A stretch of 64,000 bases of DNA from assembly GCA_933228895.1 (NCBI GenBank), contig OW121849.1, forward strand, positions 44,672,354 to 44,736,353, read 5' to 3'. This document shows positions 37,458-47,885 of the stretch, piece after piece. The stretch comes from Platycnemis pennipes (Eukaryota > Arthropoda > Insecta > Odonata > Platycnemididae). Below the pieces are notes generated by a model. The model saw only the letters and a list, made by a program, of their open reading frames with translations. It was not told where the DNA came from and made no database searches. A program made the position numbers and the translations under genes. The stretch's first letter is position 1. Each line of letters begins with the position of its first letter.

Positions 37458-37620
37458 TCATACGTCAACAGCCCTAAGATTGGTTTGACGCAGCCCTCCA
37501 CTCAAGTTTCTTACCGGATAACTTCTTCATATAAACACAATTCATCTCTTTCATACCCTTCACCATTACTTGTTCCATATATCTTATGAAATGCCTTCCT
37601 TCAAGCCTCCGTGAGATGAT
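37458..37620 (-). mobile_element. LINE 3'-end fragment
   Basis: GATTGGTTTGACGCAGCCCT, CCACTCAAGTTTCTTACCGG and TCCATATATCTTATG match the terminal part of the LINE tails at 29345 and 51971, in the same minus orientation. Only about 160 bp remains, so it is severely 5'-truncated. Confidence 0.8.
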
Positions 37621-37689
37621 AAGTATTAAATAAAAGCTTTTAAGAGCACTAGTATTATAATTCTGTTTTTCAGTGCTCCAACTTCTTAG

Positions 37690-37810
37690 GTTTTATCGTA
37701 CCGGCTGCGCTAAACATAACCCTATGAACAAATAGCATCCATATCCCGCTAGGGTTCGAACTCGCTGACTCAGGATTATCAGACCTTCGTTAATGATCTG
37801 TTTATCACGG
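37690..37810 (-). mobile_element. tRNA-derived SINE-like fragment
   Basis: On the minus strand, GCGAGTTCGAACCCT (37751-37765) is a strong B-box match, and an A-box-like CGTGATAAACAGATC lies about 30-40 bases before it. The surroundings are diverged. It could also be a tRNA pseudogene; no full cloverleaf was found. Confidence 0.5.
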
Positions 37811-38589
37811 TCGGGTAGCTTTGAAGATAAAAAATTTAAGAATGGTTGAATCCTGCTGAGTAAAGACATAAAGGAGAAAACAACTTTGGATATTTAGCAA
37901 ACCCTCCCCCAAGTTGCGTCACCGTAATGATGATTATGTGAAGTGTCAATGACGGTGCTCGGAAATGCACTTAGACGGTATGCGGCAAAAAAATTTGAGT
38001 AAAATATATTTTTTTCTCTCTTAAACTCAAACACGCAAGGTCAACTCATCTATAGAGCTAAAATACTTGGATCAGTGCTCAGATTCATTATGCTTTATCT
38101 AGATTTAGCTAGAAGTTTAATGATTGAAATATCAACTGCATCTATTTTTCATAGGATACAAGGCTAATACCTAATCCGACCTTGAATTAATTTGTGTCCG
38201 AGCACAAAGAAATTGAAGCGTGAAGCGTCGTTTACTGCAAAAAATTTTAAAATTGGATTACCCTTTCCCATCTCGCTGTTGGTGACGGCATATTTTTATT
38301 TAATTTATCTCAATATATTATAAAACTGGAAATGGCTTTGGCTATACTGCACTAATGCATTTTATCCCTTTCAAGACAACTTCAGTTTTGAAGGCGAAAT
38401 TCGATTTCCTCCCCAAATTTGAATGAATGGATATGTTAAGATAGCTCTTAAATAACTGCGCTATAGGATGAGAGTTGTTAACGAAACTTCGATCAATCGG
38501 AGATGTAGTTTTTTTCGGAATTCAAAATGAATGATAAAAAAAGAAGATTCATGTGATTCACCGGGTGCTATCATGGAGAATTTTATGAA
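37811..38589. other. AT-rich DNA without recognisable gene
   Basis: Nothing recognisable was found. Confidence 0.4.
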
Positions 38590-38775
38590 TGAATTCTTCG
38601 CCGGTCGTCATCTCTCTTTGACTCTCCATCACAGGCGACATCTCGATAAACGACACGCCCGTCGTCTCCTGGGTGGGCTCATCCTTGCCCTCAAGATTAT
38701 GAGCGATTCGTTCATCAAAAGGTGGGCTGAGATGTAGAGCCTGACCTGGGTGAAGACGCGTGAAGAATTATTCAT
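38590..38775. repeat. Diverged dispersed repeat, copy 2
   Basis: This is the partner of the block at 3290: GCGATTCGTTCATCAAAAGG, GGGCTGAGATG and GTGAAGAATTATTCATC occur in the same order. It directly abuts the CCCCCTGC-core repeat at 38783, so both may be parts of one retroelement 3' region. The 68-codon frame over it is not convincing as a gene. Confidence 0.5.
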
Positions 38776-38782
38776 CTACGTG

Positions 38783-38865
38783 TATATAATACCCTTCAAG
38801 CTACTACAAGGGTGTGTGGCAGGGGGTGAACCATCACCAAGAAAGCATTATCAATCAGTGAGAAC
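38783..38865 (-). repeat. Dispersed repeat tail with CCCCCTGC core, copy 3
   Basis: TACCCTTCAAGCTACTACAA, GGGTGTGTGGCAGGGGGTGA and CATCACCAAGAAAGCATTA match the block at 28845 in the same orientation and order. It is preceded by ATTCATCTACGTGTATATAA, equivalent to the ACATCTACACGATA of copy 2. Confidence 0.6.
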
Positions 38866-40550
38866 ACTTGATACCCTTCAGGCAAGCCAAAAAAATACTA
38901 CTACGTTTATACGCCACCTATATAAAACCATGAGTCATAATGCTACCACCCCGAGGAAAATATTAAGCTTTCAGTAACGAGACACTAGAAATGTTAGCTA
39001 TAAATTACTCTGAAGTTTTAGTTCATACCAAGTATTATAATATTTTTCCATTAGTTATTCATTTTAATAAATAAATTAAATTATGAATTTGTATTTCCTA
39101 AATTTCTCATGAAGGATTAAATTAATTATTTGTGAAAAAAGAATGTTAAAATCGACTTCTCTCTTATCATCGCCCATGACACAATCCATCAATCCTATTG
39201 GTACATTGTTTGTTATTTAGTTCTGCCAAAGACAGATAAGAATATCCTCACTCACAGTTGTTATTTGACTCCAAATAAATCCAGATTTTACAATATATTT
39301 TCATCGTCGAGGCGGATAAAATCTCAAAGTTCCCGAGGCGGAGGAAAGGCGGCTTCCCACCCCACAGCTTCCCCCTCTCTTCCTTCCCCCCACCCCGGAC
39401 ACCCTCATGTTGCGCCAATGGTGGCCTTGTCCAAAATCCGCAAGGAGGTGGATGTCGGCTTCAAAACTGGCTCCCTAAGTTTCTCGCGCTATCTGTGAAT
39501 CCTCTCCGTTCAACCAACCGATGCATACTAAGTTAAGACTTCAACCCTGTTCAAGCCGGAGCGATGGTAAATATCCTATTTTGTGTGCGCGGTATAACGG
39601 TCATGCTATCAATTTATCATGGAGAAGCACTGTAATGTGACTGCGAATATTTTTTCTTTCGGTACTTAATCCTTCAATTCGTCTATTTTCCGATTTCCCT
39701 TTTGCTTATCTGAACTGTTTATCCTTTTCCTTCCTCAACCCACCCCACGCTTGGCTAATATTCTTGATCCTGTCTTGACCTTCAACACCCTATTTCCTCA
39801 CTTCATCCGCTCATCAACCTTTTTACAGCCTTTGTGCCGGTAAAATATGGTATAACTGATTTATTTTTAATCCGCTCTTACGAAATGGGATATCATGTAT
39901 AAGAAGTTCTGTCTTTACCTCTAGAGGCATACAGGTTTCTCGCGCGGTTGAAATAAACGACTTCGCTAAAATAGTACAATTTTACATGTGGCTATAAGCT
40001 CAATAAGAACCTCCAAGCCTCAGAAATATTTTTTTTAAATTTATAATTGATTAGCTCCAGTTTAAGTACTCACTAAAAATTCCTCATATTACCTATACAA
40101 ATTATACAACAATGCATTCAATTTTCAGAATTACTGATATCTCATTAAATGCCTCATATTAATCAGCATTAAGAAAGGCTAATTTCGCTTTTTCTTTGTG
40201 TTTTTAACTTTATATGCCAAACTACGAAATTATTTTCCGTTTTAACGTTCGATCATGAGGTAGTTTTTGGTCCTAACCCATTTTGTCTGTCTTTGTAGTT
40301 TGAAATGGAAATGCAAAAGCATTTTGTGATTGCATTTCCGAAAAGGGATTTTCTAAATAATTGGTAACTCCATGAAAGCATTCATTCAGGCAAAACTTCT
40401 ATTGTTGTGTCTCTAGGCGCTAGATGTGTGCTAACGCTATGTGTCTCAAAAGCCCCCGCAAAATGTTTTTACGCTCTCCCAGCTGTTTCGTGGTATAACT
40501 ATTCTTTTATTCACCGTTTGCCTTATATATTCCTACTTGCTGTTGCATTT
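38866..40550. other. AT-rich DNA with one C-rich patch
   Basis: No gene was recognised. A GC-richer patch at 39330-39450 with CCCCCTCTCTTCCTTCCCCC is open in one 77-codon frame without motifs. Confidence 0.4.
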
Positions 40551-40763
40551 CGGATTAGTTATTCATCATCATCGGTCAAAAATCCTAGGATTGGTTTGAC
40601 GCAGCCCTCCACTCGATTTTTCTATCGGCCAACCTCTTCATATTAACTTAATTGCTCTCTTTACATCATTCACAAACTGTTCCATATATCTCATGCGAGG
40701 CCTACCTTTTCCATTCTTCCCGTTCTCTTTTCCCTCGATAATTGTCTTCAACGGATTAGTTAT
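40551..40763 (-). mobile_element. 5'-truncated LINE copy with 12-bp target duplication
   Basis: CGGATTAGTTAT occurs at 40551-40562 and again at 40752-40763. Between them, 40563-40751 is a LINE 3' end in minus orientation beginning with the (GAT)n tail and containing GGATTGGTTTGACGCAGCCC and ATGCGAGGCCTACC. The duplication, simple tail and 5' truncation are the marks of target-primed reverse transcription. This defines the exact 3' terminus for the other family copies here. No coding capacity remains. Confidence 0.92.
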
Positions 40764-41303
40764 CAAGGCGTCGATACCCTGATCCAAAGTGATTCTTCGT
40801 TTTACCGACGCACTCCCATGTCAGGAAACGTTTGCTACATCATTTACGCAGACTCTATTCGACTCTACATTAATATTTCCTGAAACTTGTAGTTGAATAA
40901 GTTTTAAATATACTTTTTGGTCAAACATTGTACATATAAGATGGCATAACTGGTCCTTAACGTGAATATTTTTGGCTTATTTTATGCTGGTGGAACAGGC
41001 AACGGTATTGGTCATTTGAGAAAATATTTTATTACATATTTGTTTTTTGGGAGTCATAGTCGGATTTATGGGGGCGCACGGGGCACGTGCCCCCCACACG
41101 CTTAAAAAATAGACAAGATTTTTGATATGGTCCCGTTATAATTACATTCGTTTTATTGTATGCACTATGGAGCCTCAGTGGATTGTGCACAGTACATATT
41201 TTTATGGGAAAATTAAATTATCGTAAAATTCGCAAATTTTCAAAAAAGAGGAATAGATTTACCAGAAGTAGGCGAGTGAAACTCATGGTCCGTCCCTGGC
41301 TAA

Positions 41304-43472
41304 CTTTGCGAATCCAGTAAGTACCAGTGGTTGAAAAATACTTGGCAATCGACAACAGACTTTAAGTTTCCACTGGTGAGTGAGGGAAAAAAGCGGTCTT
41401 TTCAAATGAGCTGGTTAAAAGGACATGAATGGCTAGAATACAGTAAAATTGCTGGTGGCAGATGGTGCAAAATGTGCATTCTTTTTGGTCGGCGTGAGGT
41501 GGTCACAAATAATGTGAAGCTGGGACAGTTGGCCGGAACCACTGAAAACCAATAAAAAGGCCGTCGAAACGATCAGATACCACGAGAGCACGAAATATCA
41601 CCAGGTGAACATGGTAATATCTCAATTTTTTTATGTTAATGGAGGGAAAATCAATGGACATTGTTGTCCAAATGAGACCCCGGAAATGAAAACTATTGAA
41701 GAGAATCATAAAAAACTCTTACCCATTATAAAAACAATTATATTATGTGGAATGCAAAACCTACCATTAATAGGTCACAGGGATGATGGTGATTTAGAAT
41801 CGGAAAGTTCCTACGGAGAAGGCAACTTCAGAGCGTTGTTGAAGTTCTGAATTGATGCTGGAGATGAGATACTGCATGAACACGTAAAAACGTGTGCTAT
41901 AAACGCTTCTTGCATAAGCAAGTCGACATAAAATGACTTTATTGAGTGCTGTGGAGAATTAATCACAACCAAAATAGCAAACAACATTAAAAAGGCCAAA
42001 TATATTACTATTATAGCTGATGAGACCACAGATGTTTCCGTTTGTGAGCAACTGACCATTTGTATTCGCTATTTCGATGTAGATAAAAATGAAATACAAG
42101 AAGACTTTCTTATTTTTGTCGAAGTTGATAAACTTACTGGTGAAAACATTGCTCAGCATATTTTGAAGGCGATCGAAAACCTTAACCTGAACATGACATT
42201 GTGCCGGGGTCAATATTACGATGGAGGAGCCTACATGAGTGGTAAAATAAAAGGTGTTCAGGCATGCATATCTAGCATACAGCCGTTATCCTTTTTACTC
42301 ATTGTGCAAGCCACAGACTCGACTCAAGCTATCAGTACTGCCTGCACCGTACCCAGAAAAAGAAATTCCGTAGGGGTTATCTCAAGTGTAGCAACTTTCT
42401 TTCGTGAGTCAGCTCAACGAATAAATCTCCTCAGGGAAGATATGCAAGTTCATCTGCCAAAGGAGAAACAAAATGTAATAAAAAAATGTGTGAGAAAACA
42501 GCTTCATGTCTTTCCACCCAGTTGTGTGGAAAGACATGAAGCTGTTTTGACATTTTTGGAAGTCTTGCCATGTCTTTCTGGAATTTTGCAAAATATGGTT
42601 GAAGAAGGGGTCAGAAGTGCTACACCTGCATTTTCGCTGCTCCAAGCTATGATGTCGTCGGAATTTCTTGTAAGCTTGGTAATCCTCGCTGATATTTTAG
42701 GAATCACGCCGCCGTTATCTCTATCATTACAAGCCATTGAAATTGATTTAATTTCTGCAGTTCAGCTTATCAATACGACCACAGCCAGTCTGCAGAGGCA
42801 ACGTTAAACTAGCACGGATGCATTAAAAAACATTTCAATATGGCTGAGGCCCTTGCAAATGAAATGGGTACAGAAATCAAGGTCCGCAGAATACCGGCCG
42901 TCAAACAAATAGGTCGAATATTCAGACTGAGTCTATTGAAGAGTATTACCTACTTACAATATATATTTCTTTTCTAGATTATTTGTTAACGGGAATATCG
43001 TCCAGGTTCCCTAACGCTCAGCTGCAAAAAATCGGACAGTTGCAAAAGCTGCATTCCAATAACTTCAGTAATGAAATATTGAGGATATTTTGTAGGGTGC
43101 TAAAGTATATAAAGAGGACCTTCCTTGTTTTTTTGAATTTTGAAGGGACAGCTAAAAATTTGGCAAGAGATGAGAGAAAATATTATGCCAAAGTCTCCAG
43201 CAGATGCCTACAAAACAGCAACGGCACTTCCATATATTAGAACTCTGTGTCAATTGTTGTGCACGTTCCCTGTGACTACTTGGACAGCCGAGCAATCTTT
43301 CTCCACCTTACGCCGATTAAAAACATATCTTCGCAGCAGAATGACAGAAGATCATTTTGATGGACTGGCTTTAATGCATATCTACCAAGGCATTGTGTCA
43401 AAAATGAACGTTAACGAAGTACTGGACATCTTCCGCAGGAAACAAAAAAATATTATTATTTATGTAACTTAA
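41304..43472 (+). pseudogene. hAT transposase pseudogene (TTF-type zinc finger, dimerisation domain)
   Basis: The frame is interrupted. The N-terminal part resembles a TTF-type zinc finger (SWLKGHEWLEYSKIAGGRWC at about 41400-41470, KMCILFG, later [11 protein letters not shown] after a frameshift near 41550). Then come the first acidic catalytic region IIADETTD (about 42010-42033), the second block CRGQYYDGGAYMSGK (from 42202), VERHEAVLTFLEVLPC, MMSSEFLVSLVILADIL, and the C-terminal hAT dimerisation signature TAEQSFSTLRRLKTYLRS (about 43284-43337). Lesions include TGA at 41848-41850, TAA at 41929-41931, a stop at 42805 and frame changes near 41550, 42840 and 42980. A hairpin at 42495-42548 replaces part of a conserved block. 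AATAAA lies at 43504-43509. It resembles the ZMYM1-like hAT proteins of arthropods and cannot make active enzyme. Confidence 0.9.
42495..42548. repeat. Perfect 23-bp-arm hairpin inside transposase
   Basis: Arm 42495-42517 and arm 42526-42548 are exact reverse complements, separated by CCAGTTGT. The right arm encodes the family-conserved VERHEAV region, so the left arm is the derived inverted copy. It sits where the related C-x-TRW-type motif is expected and reads as the unrelated KQLHVFPP. This pattern fits replication template switching. Confidence 0.9.
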
Positions 43473-43557
43473 TAACATTTTCATATTAATAGCGTTATAT
43501 TAAAATAAAGAGTATATTTCGTACAGTAAATGTTGTATCTTGTTTGTTAATCCCAAA

Positions 43558-44500
43558 TGAGTCATTCCATTTTAAATCGACAAATGGTCCGAGCTTCACC
43601 ATCTCAGATTTCAACAAAAATTGGTGCATAGATACTGTCAACCTTCCTGAGCCATAAGTCGTTCCCTGTTTCCGCAGAAAAAATTTTGCCCCTGGATTAT
43701 AGGCGGTCGTGCATAGCGTGACCGCCTGAAAAACTTCTTTTTACGCTGTTTTTCTACATGCTACAGCAGACTGGTTTTACGTGATGCACACATTCAAAAG
43801 GTGTCTATAGAAAGCTTATGAAGTGTTCTATATAATAAAGTGCTTTTAAATGGCCTTTTTGCAAGAAAAAGTGCATTTAAGTCGCTGTAAATGTAACTTC
43901 CAAAACTCAATTTTTTCACAAGTTTAGTCTAAAATTACACAAAGAAATAATGAAAAAAACGGGCCTGTTTCTCTCACATAAACACTTATACGTGTCTACT
44001 GTGTGAATATATTAACAAGTTTAAAAAATGAGCATTGATCACTCAGAAAAAATCATTTGAATATGAGACATTTCGAAAAAAATGTTTTTTTGAGGCCAAA
44101 AAAGTCCATGTGGGACAGGGAGTAAAAATTATACAAGCATTGCATTTAAAAGAACTAATGTTGTTCTTTTAGGTACTGAAAGAATTTTTCTGTGTTTTTT
44201 AGCGGTTACGGAGATATGGTTGGTGAAAAACAGCGCACAAATTCCACTGGCAGTGGGCTTAAAGACACACGCATTCCAACAATACTATTTTCACCTTCAT
44301 TTCACGATGTGGAACAAGGAGTAAAAATTATAAACGCATTGCATTAAAAAGTACTAATGTTGTTCTTTTAGGGACTGAAAGAATTTTTCTGTGTTTTTTA
44401 GCGGTTACGGAGATATGGTTGATGAAAATCAGCACTCAATTTCCACCAGCAGTGGGCTTAAAGACACACGCATTCCAACAATACTATTTTTAACCTTAAT
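43558..44500 (+). repeat. Left arm of giant inverted repeat
   Basis: From TGAGTCATTCCATTTTAAAT rightward, this non-coding arm is the reverse complement of the right arm ending at about 46812. The first roughly 600 bases (to about 44150) pair nearly perfectly, apart from an indel near 43590. The inner part holds two tandem units whose GCGGTTACGG landmarks lie at 44202 and 44401. It begins shortly after the transposase stop and polyadenylation signal. The inner boundary, near 44500, is approximate. Confidence 0.9.
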
Positions 44501-45118
44501 TTTATGATGTATTAAAGGGAGTAACAATTAGATAATCATATTACGGATATACGGGGTAAACCTATAACAGGTTACGGTTGATCGAGAAGAGTGGTCATTA
44601 ACCGAACTTGCCAATCACAATAAGTATACATTGTTGTCAGTAGTATTGTCACATTAAATGATTGCTTACAATTAAAATGATTTAATTACTGGACTGAATG
44701 GGTTTCCTGGTAACAATGCTTTTGGTGTGCAATAAATCATCATGTGATTAGCCAATTGTAACCAGTAAAATCTGTTTTCTAAGTACAGATAGATTTAAGA
44801 AGATAGAAATCAAAAGAAATCTTCATGAAGAACGCATGTAGGTACATATAAATATCCTATTTTTTATGTGAAAAGGAATGAATTTTATTTATTAATTTTA
44901 TGTGAAAAGGAAAATTTCGCCATCAATTATTATAAAATTTTCAGGAGAGAGTTTTACTCGTAGTGGGTAAAACACTATGTGACTAGGGCAACAATTTCTC
45001 CAATACTAATTCCTTTACCCTTCCCCGCTCCTTCCTCCTAGCCTCCCCGGATAATCGGTATTGACTAAATTAAAACTGAATAACGAGGCTGAAGACAATA
45101 TGTGCTGTCTGGTTAGGC
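44501..45118. other. Single-copy spacer between inverted-repeat arms
   Basis: About 600 bases without similarity to either arm. It is AT-rich with no open frame of note. If the region were transcribed through, this would be the loop of a long hairpin RNA. Confidence 0.6.
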
Positions 45119-46812
45119 CTATTGCCAGTGGAAATTAACCACTGTTTTTCACCAACCATATCTCCGTAACCGCTAAAAAACACAGAAAAATTCTTTCAGT
45201 ACCTTAAAGAACAACATTAGTACTTTTAAATGCAATGCTTTTATAAATTTTACTCCTTGTTACACATCGTAAAATGAAGGTTTAGATAGTATTGTTGGAA
45301 TGCGTGTGTCTTTAAGCCCACTGCCGGTGGAAATTGAGTGCTGATTTTCATCAACCATATCTCCGTAACCGCTAAAAAACACAGAAAAATTCTTTCAGTC
45401 CCTAAAAGAACAACATTAGTACTTTTTAATGCAATGCGTTTATAATTTTTTACTCCATGTTCCACATCGTAAAATGAAGGTGAAAAGAGTATTGTTGGAA
45501 TACGTGTGTCTTTTAGCCCACTGCCAGTGGAAATAGAGCGCTGTTTTTCACCAACCATATCTCCGTAACCGCTAAAAAACACAGAAAAATTCTTTCAGTA
45601 CCTTAAAGAACAACATTAGTACTTTTAAATGCAATGATTTTATAAATTTTACTCCTTGTTCCACGTCGTAAAAAGAAGGTTTAGATAGTATTGTTGGAAT
45701 GCGTGTGTCTTTAAGCCCACTGCCGGTGGAAATTGAGTGCTGATTTTCATCAACAATATCTCCGTAACCGCTAAAAAACACAGAAAAATTCTTTCAGTCC
45801 CTAAAAGAACAACATTAGTACTTTTTAATGCAATGCGTTTATAATTTTTACTCCATGTTCCACATCGTAAAATGAAGGTGAAAAGAGTATTGTTGGAATA
45901 CGTGTGTCTTTTAGCCCACTGCCAGTGGAAATAGAGCGCTGTTTTTCACCAACCATATCTCCGTAACCGCTAAAAAACACAGAAAAATTCTTTCAGTACC
46001 TTAAAGAACAACATTAGTACTTTTAAATGCAATGATTTTATAAATTTTACTCCTTGTTCCACGTCGTAAAAAGAAGGTTTAGATAGTATTGTTGGAATGC
46101 GTGTGTCTTTAAGCCCACTGCTGGTGGAAATTGAGTGCTGATTTTCATCAACCATATCTCCGTAACCGCTAAAAAACACAGAAAAATTCTTTCAGTACCT
46201 AAAAGAACAACATTAGTTCTTTTAAATGCAATGCTTGTATAATTTTTACTCCCTGTCCCACATGGACTTTTTTGGCCTCAAAAAAACATTTTTTTCGAAA
46301 TGTCTCATATTCAAATGATTTTTTCTGAGTGATCAATGCTCATTTTTTAAACTTGTTAATATATTCACACAGTAGACACGTATAAGTGTTTATGTGAGAG
46401 AAACAGGCCCGTTTTTTTCATTATTTCTTTGTGTAATTTTAGACTAAACTTGTGAAAAAATTGAGTTTTGGAAGTTACATTTACAGCGACTTAAATGCAC
46501 TTTTTCTTGCAAAAAGGCCATTTAAAAGCACTTTATTATATAGAACACTTCATAAGCTTTCTATAGACACCTTTTGAATGTGTGCATCACGTAAAACCAG
46601 TCTGCTGTAGCATGTAGAAAAACAGCGTAAAAAGACGTTTTTCAGGCGGTCACGCTATGCACGACCGCCTATAATTCAGGGGCAAAATTTTTTCTGCGGA
46701 AACAGGGAACGGCTTATGGCTCAGGAAGGTTGACAGTGTCTATGCTCCAATTTTTGTTGAAATCTGAGATGGTGAAGCTCGATATTTCTGAAAAATTTGT
46801 CGATTTAAAATG
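45119..46812 (-). repeat. Right arm of giant inverted repeat
   Basis: This arm consists of six tandem units (see 45160-46160) followed by the unique roughly 570-base segment that pairs with 43558-44150. It ends GAATGACTCA near 46812. The remaining 80 bases to the transposon end at 46891 have no partner on the left. The right arm is longer than the left because it has more tandem units. Confidence 0.9.
45160..46240 (-). repeat. Tandem array of about 199-bp units, A/B alternating
   Basis: The landmark TCTCCGTAAC occurs at 45161, 45360, 45560, 45759, 45958 and 46157, giving a period of 199-200 bases and six units. Units alternate between a type with TTTTTCACCAACCATATC and a type with TTTTCATCAACCATATC, so the higher-order period is about 398 bases. 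The segments around 45520-45760 and 45920-46160 differ at only about two positions, so the dimer was copied recently. Open frames of 69-110 codons repeating through the array are by-products of the periodicity. Confidence 0.92.
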
Positions 46813-46899
46813 GAATGACTCAAATATGAGAAGACTTTTTGCCCGCCTGACCCTTTTGACCCTCCCAGAAAAAATCCTGGATCCGCCCTTGCTGGGAGT

Positions 46900-47215
46900 T
46901 AGTGACGTTTTTCCTTAAATCACGGACGTCATCGTCTCCTTCATAGCACCCCATAATTTAAGATACAGATCTCCGACATGATGCATGCGACTTACAAAAT
47001 TCGGTAGGCAAGGCAACTCCTGAGGAGGAGTGATAGTCACCAAGCAAAACGCAGAAAGTTGAATATCCAAGGGCACCTAGACAAAGTCCTAGGTGATATC
47101 TCTTAGAAAATCAATAAACTTACGTAATTTTTACACGCTACAGGTCTTGTAAATGAGTTCTACTAATTTTTGCACCCAAACATTCAGCAAACATCTAATC
47201 AATTTGATAACTGGG
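46900..47215. other. AT-rich flank of the hAT element
   Basis: Nothing recognisable was found beyond the target duplication at its left edge. Confidence 0.4.
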
Positions 47216-47470
47216 GAGCATGGTAGCCCAGAGCACGAGCTACTAACCGGAGGTCCCGGGTTCAAATCTTGGGGGAGGTCTTTGGCTTTGTTCCAGCGGG
47301 TTTTTCCAGTTTTTTTCTCGGAACAAGATCATTCTGGGAAACCGCTGGCGTCACAGGGAAAGGAGCCATACATACTTTCCTATCGAAGCACCGTAAACAC
47401 AAATCCTATCTACTTCCATTATGGGGCGGTAGGATTTTGATACGCCTAAGAAGTCCTGCAATGATATCCA
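47216..47470 (+). mobile_element. tRNA-derived SINE-like copy
   Basis: The A box TGGTAGCCCAGAGCACGAGC (47221-47240) and B box GGTCCCGGGTTCAAATC (47252-47268) are spaced as in a tRNA. The body continues through TTTCTCGGAACAAGATCATT to about 47470. The tRNA-like head has no convincing acceptor stem. It has one of the best promoter-box pairs of the SINE-like copies here and is in plus orientation. Confidence 0.7.
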
Positions 47471-47799
47471 CCAATGGAAGACTAAATCACCTAAATGGTA
47501 TTGCAGTCAACGCTAAAAATATGAGAAAGAAAATATAAACAGCTGCATCGGTGGAAAAAAGCAAGATGCCAGAGACCCGTGCGTAAAGAGTGAGATGTTG
47601 CCAGGACAATATCGATCTTCGCATTGCGCTGCTGGCAATAATCGCTAGAAGACCCTTTCTCCGTATTAATTCGCTGCGCCAATGCTGCTGGAAAATAAAT
47701 CATTAAAATCAGGAAAATAAATCACTCTTTCCGTCAGATGGAGTGGCAAGATATAATCATTGCTAGGGTTTTTGACTCCGCTAAAAATTCTCTTTAAAT

Positions 47800-47885
47800 G
47801 TAGAAGATCCCCTTGGGAGTTAAACCACTAACCTAAGGCTGGTCCCGATCACTACGCTACCTAGGATTCCGGTTCCTAAAGGAAA
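47800..47885 (-). mobile_element. SINE-like head fragment
   Basis: On the minus strand, an A-box-like TAGGTAGCGTAGTGATCGGG is followed by the B-box-like GGTTAGTGGTTTAACTCCC (47815-47833). The body is short or diverged. A tRNA pseudogene is an alternative. Confidence 0.5.

Larger units (their letters stand above)
41055..46891 (+). mobile_element. hAT-family DNA transposon with internal giant inverted repeat
   Basis: The left end starts CATAGTCGGATTTATGG, and the right end reverse-complemented reads CAAGGGCGGATCCAGG. They share the CxxxGxCGGAT core (11 of 17 positions), close to the CAGNGGCGGATC-type ends common in hAT elements. Flanks TTGGGAGT (41047-41054) and CTGGGAGT (46892-46899) match at 7 of 8 bases, the 8-bp duplication size expected for hAT. 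Inside are a broken transposase gene, a polyadenylation signal, and a large inverted repeat with tandem units. The termini are diverged, and a nested foldback insertion in the 3' part is the main alternative. Confidence 0.75.

Noticed and set aside
45250..46179. Repeated 69-110 codon frames beginning MFFSGYGD
   Set aside because: They recur with the 199-bp tandem period and arise from repeat structure, with no similarity to a protein family.
43558..46812. CRISPR array
   Set aside because: The repeats are long (about 199 bp), adjacent without unique spacers, and sit in a transposon arm in a eukaryotic context.
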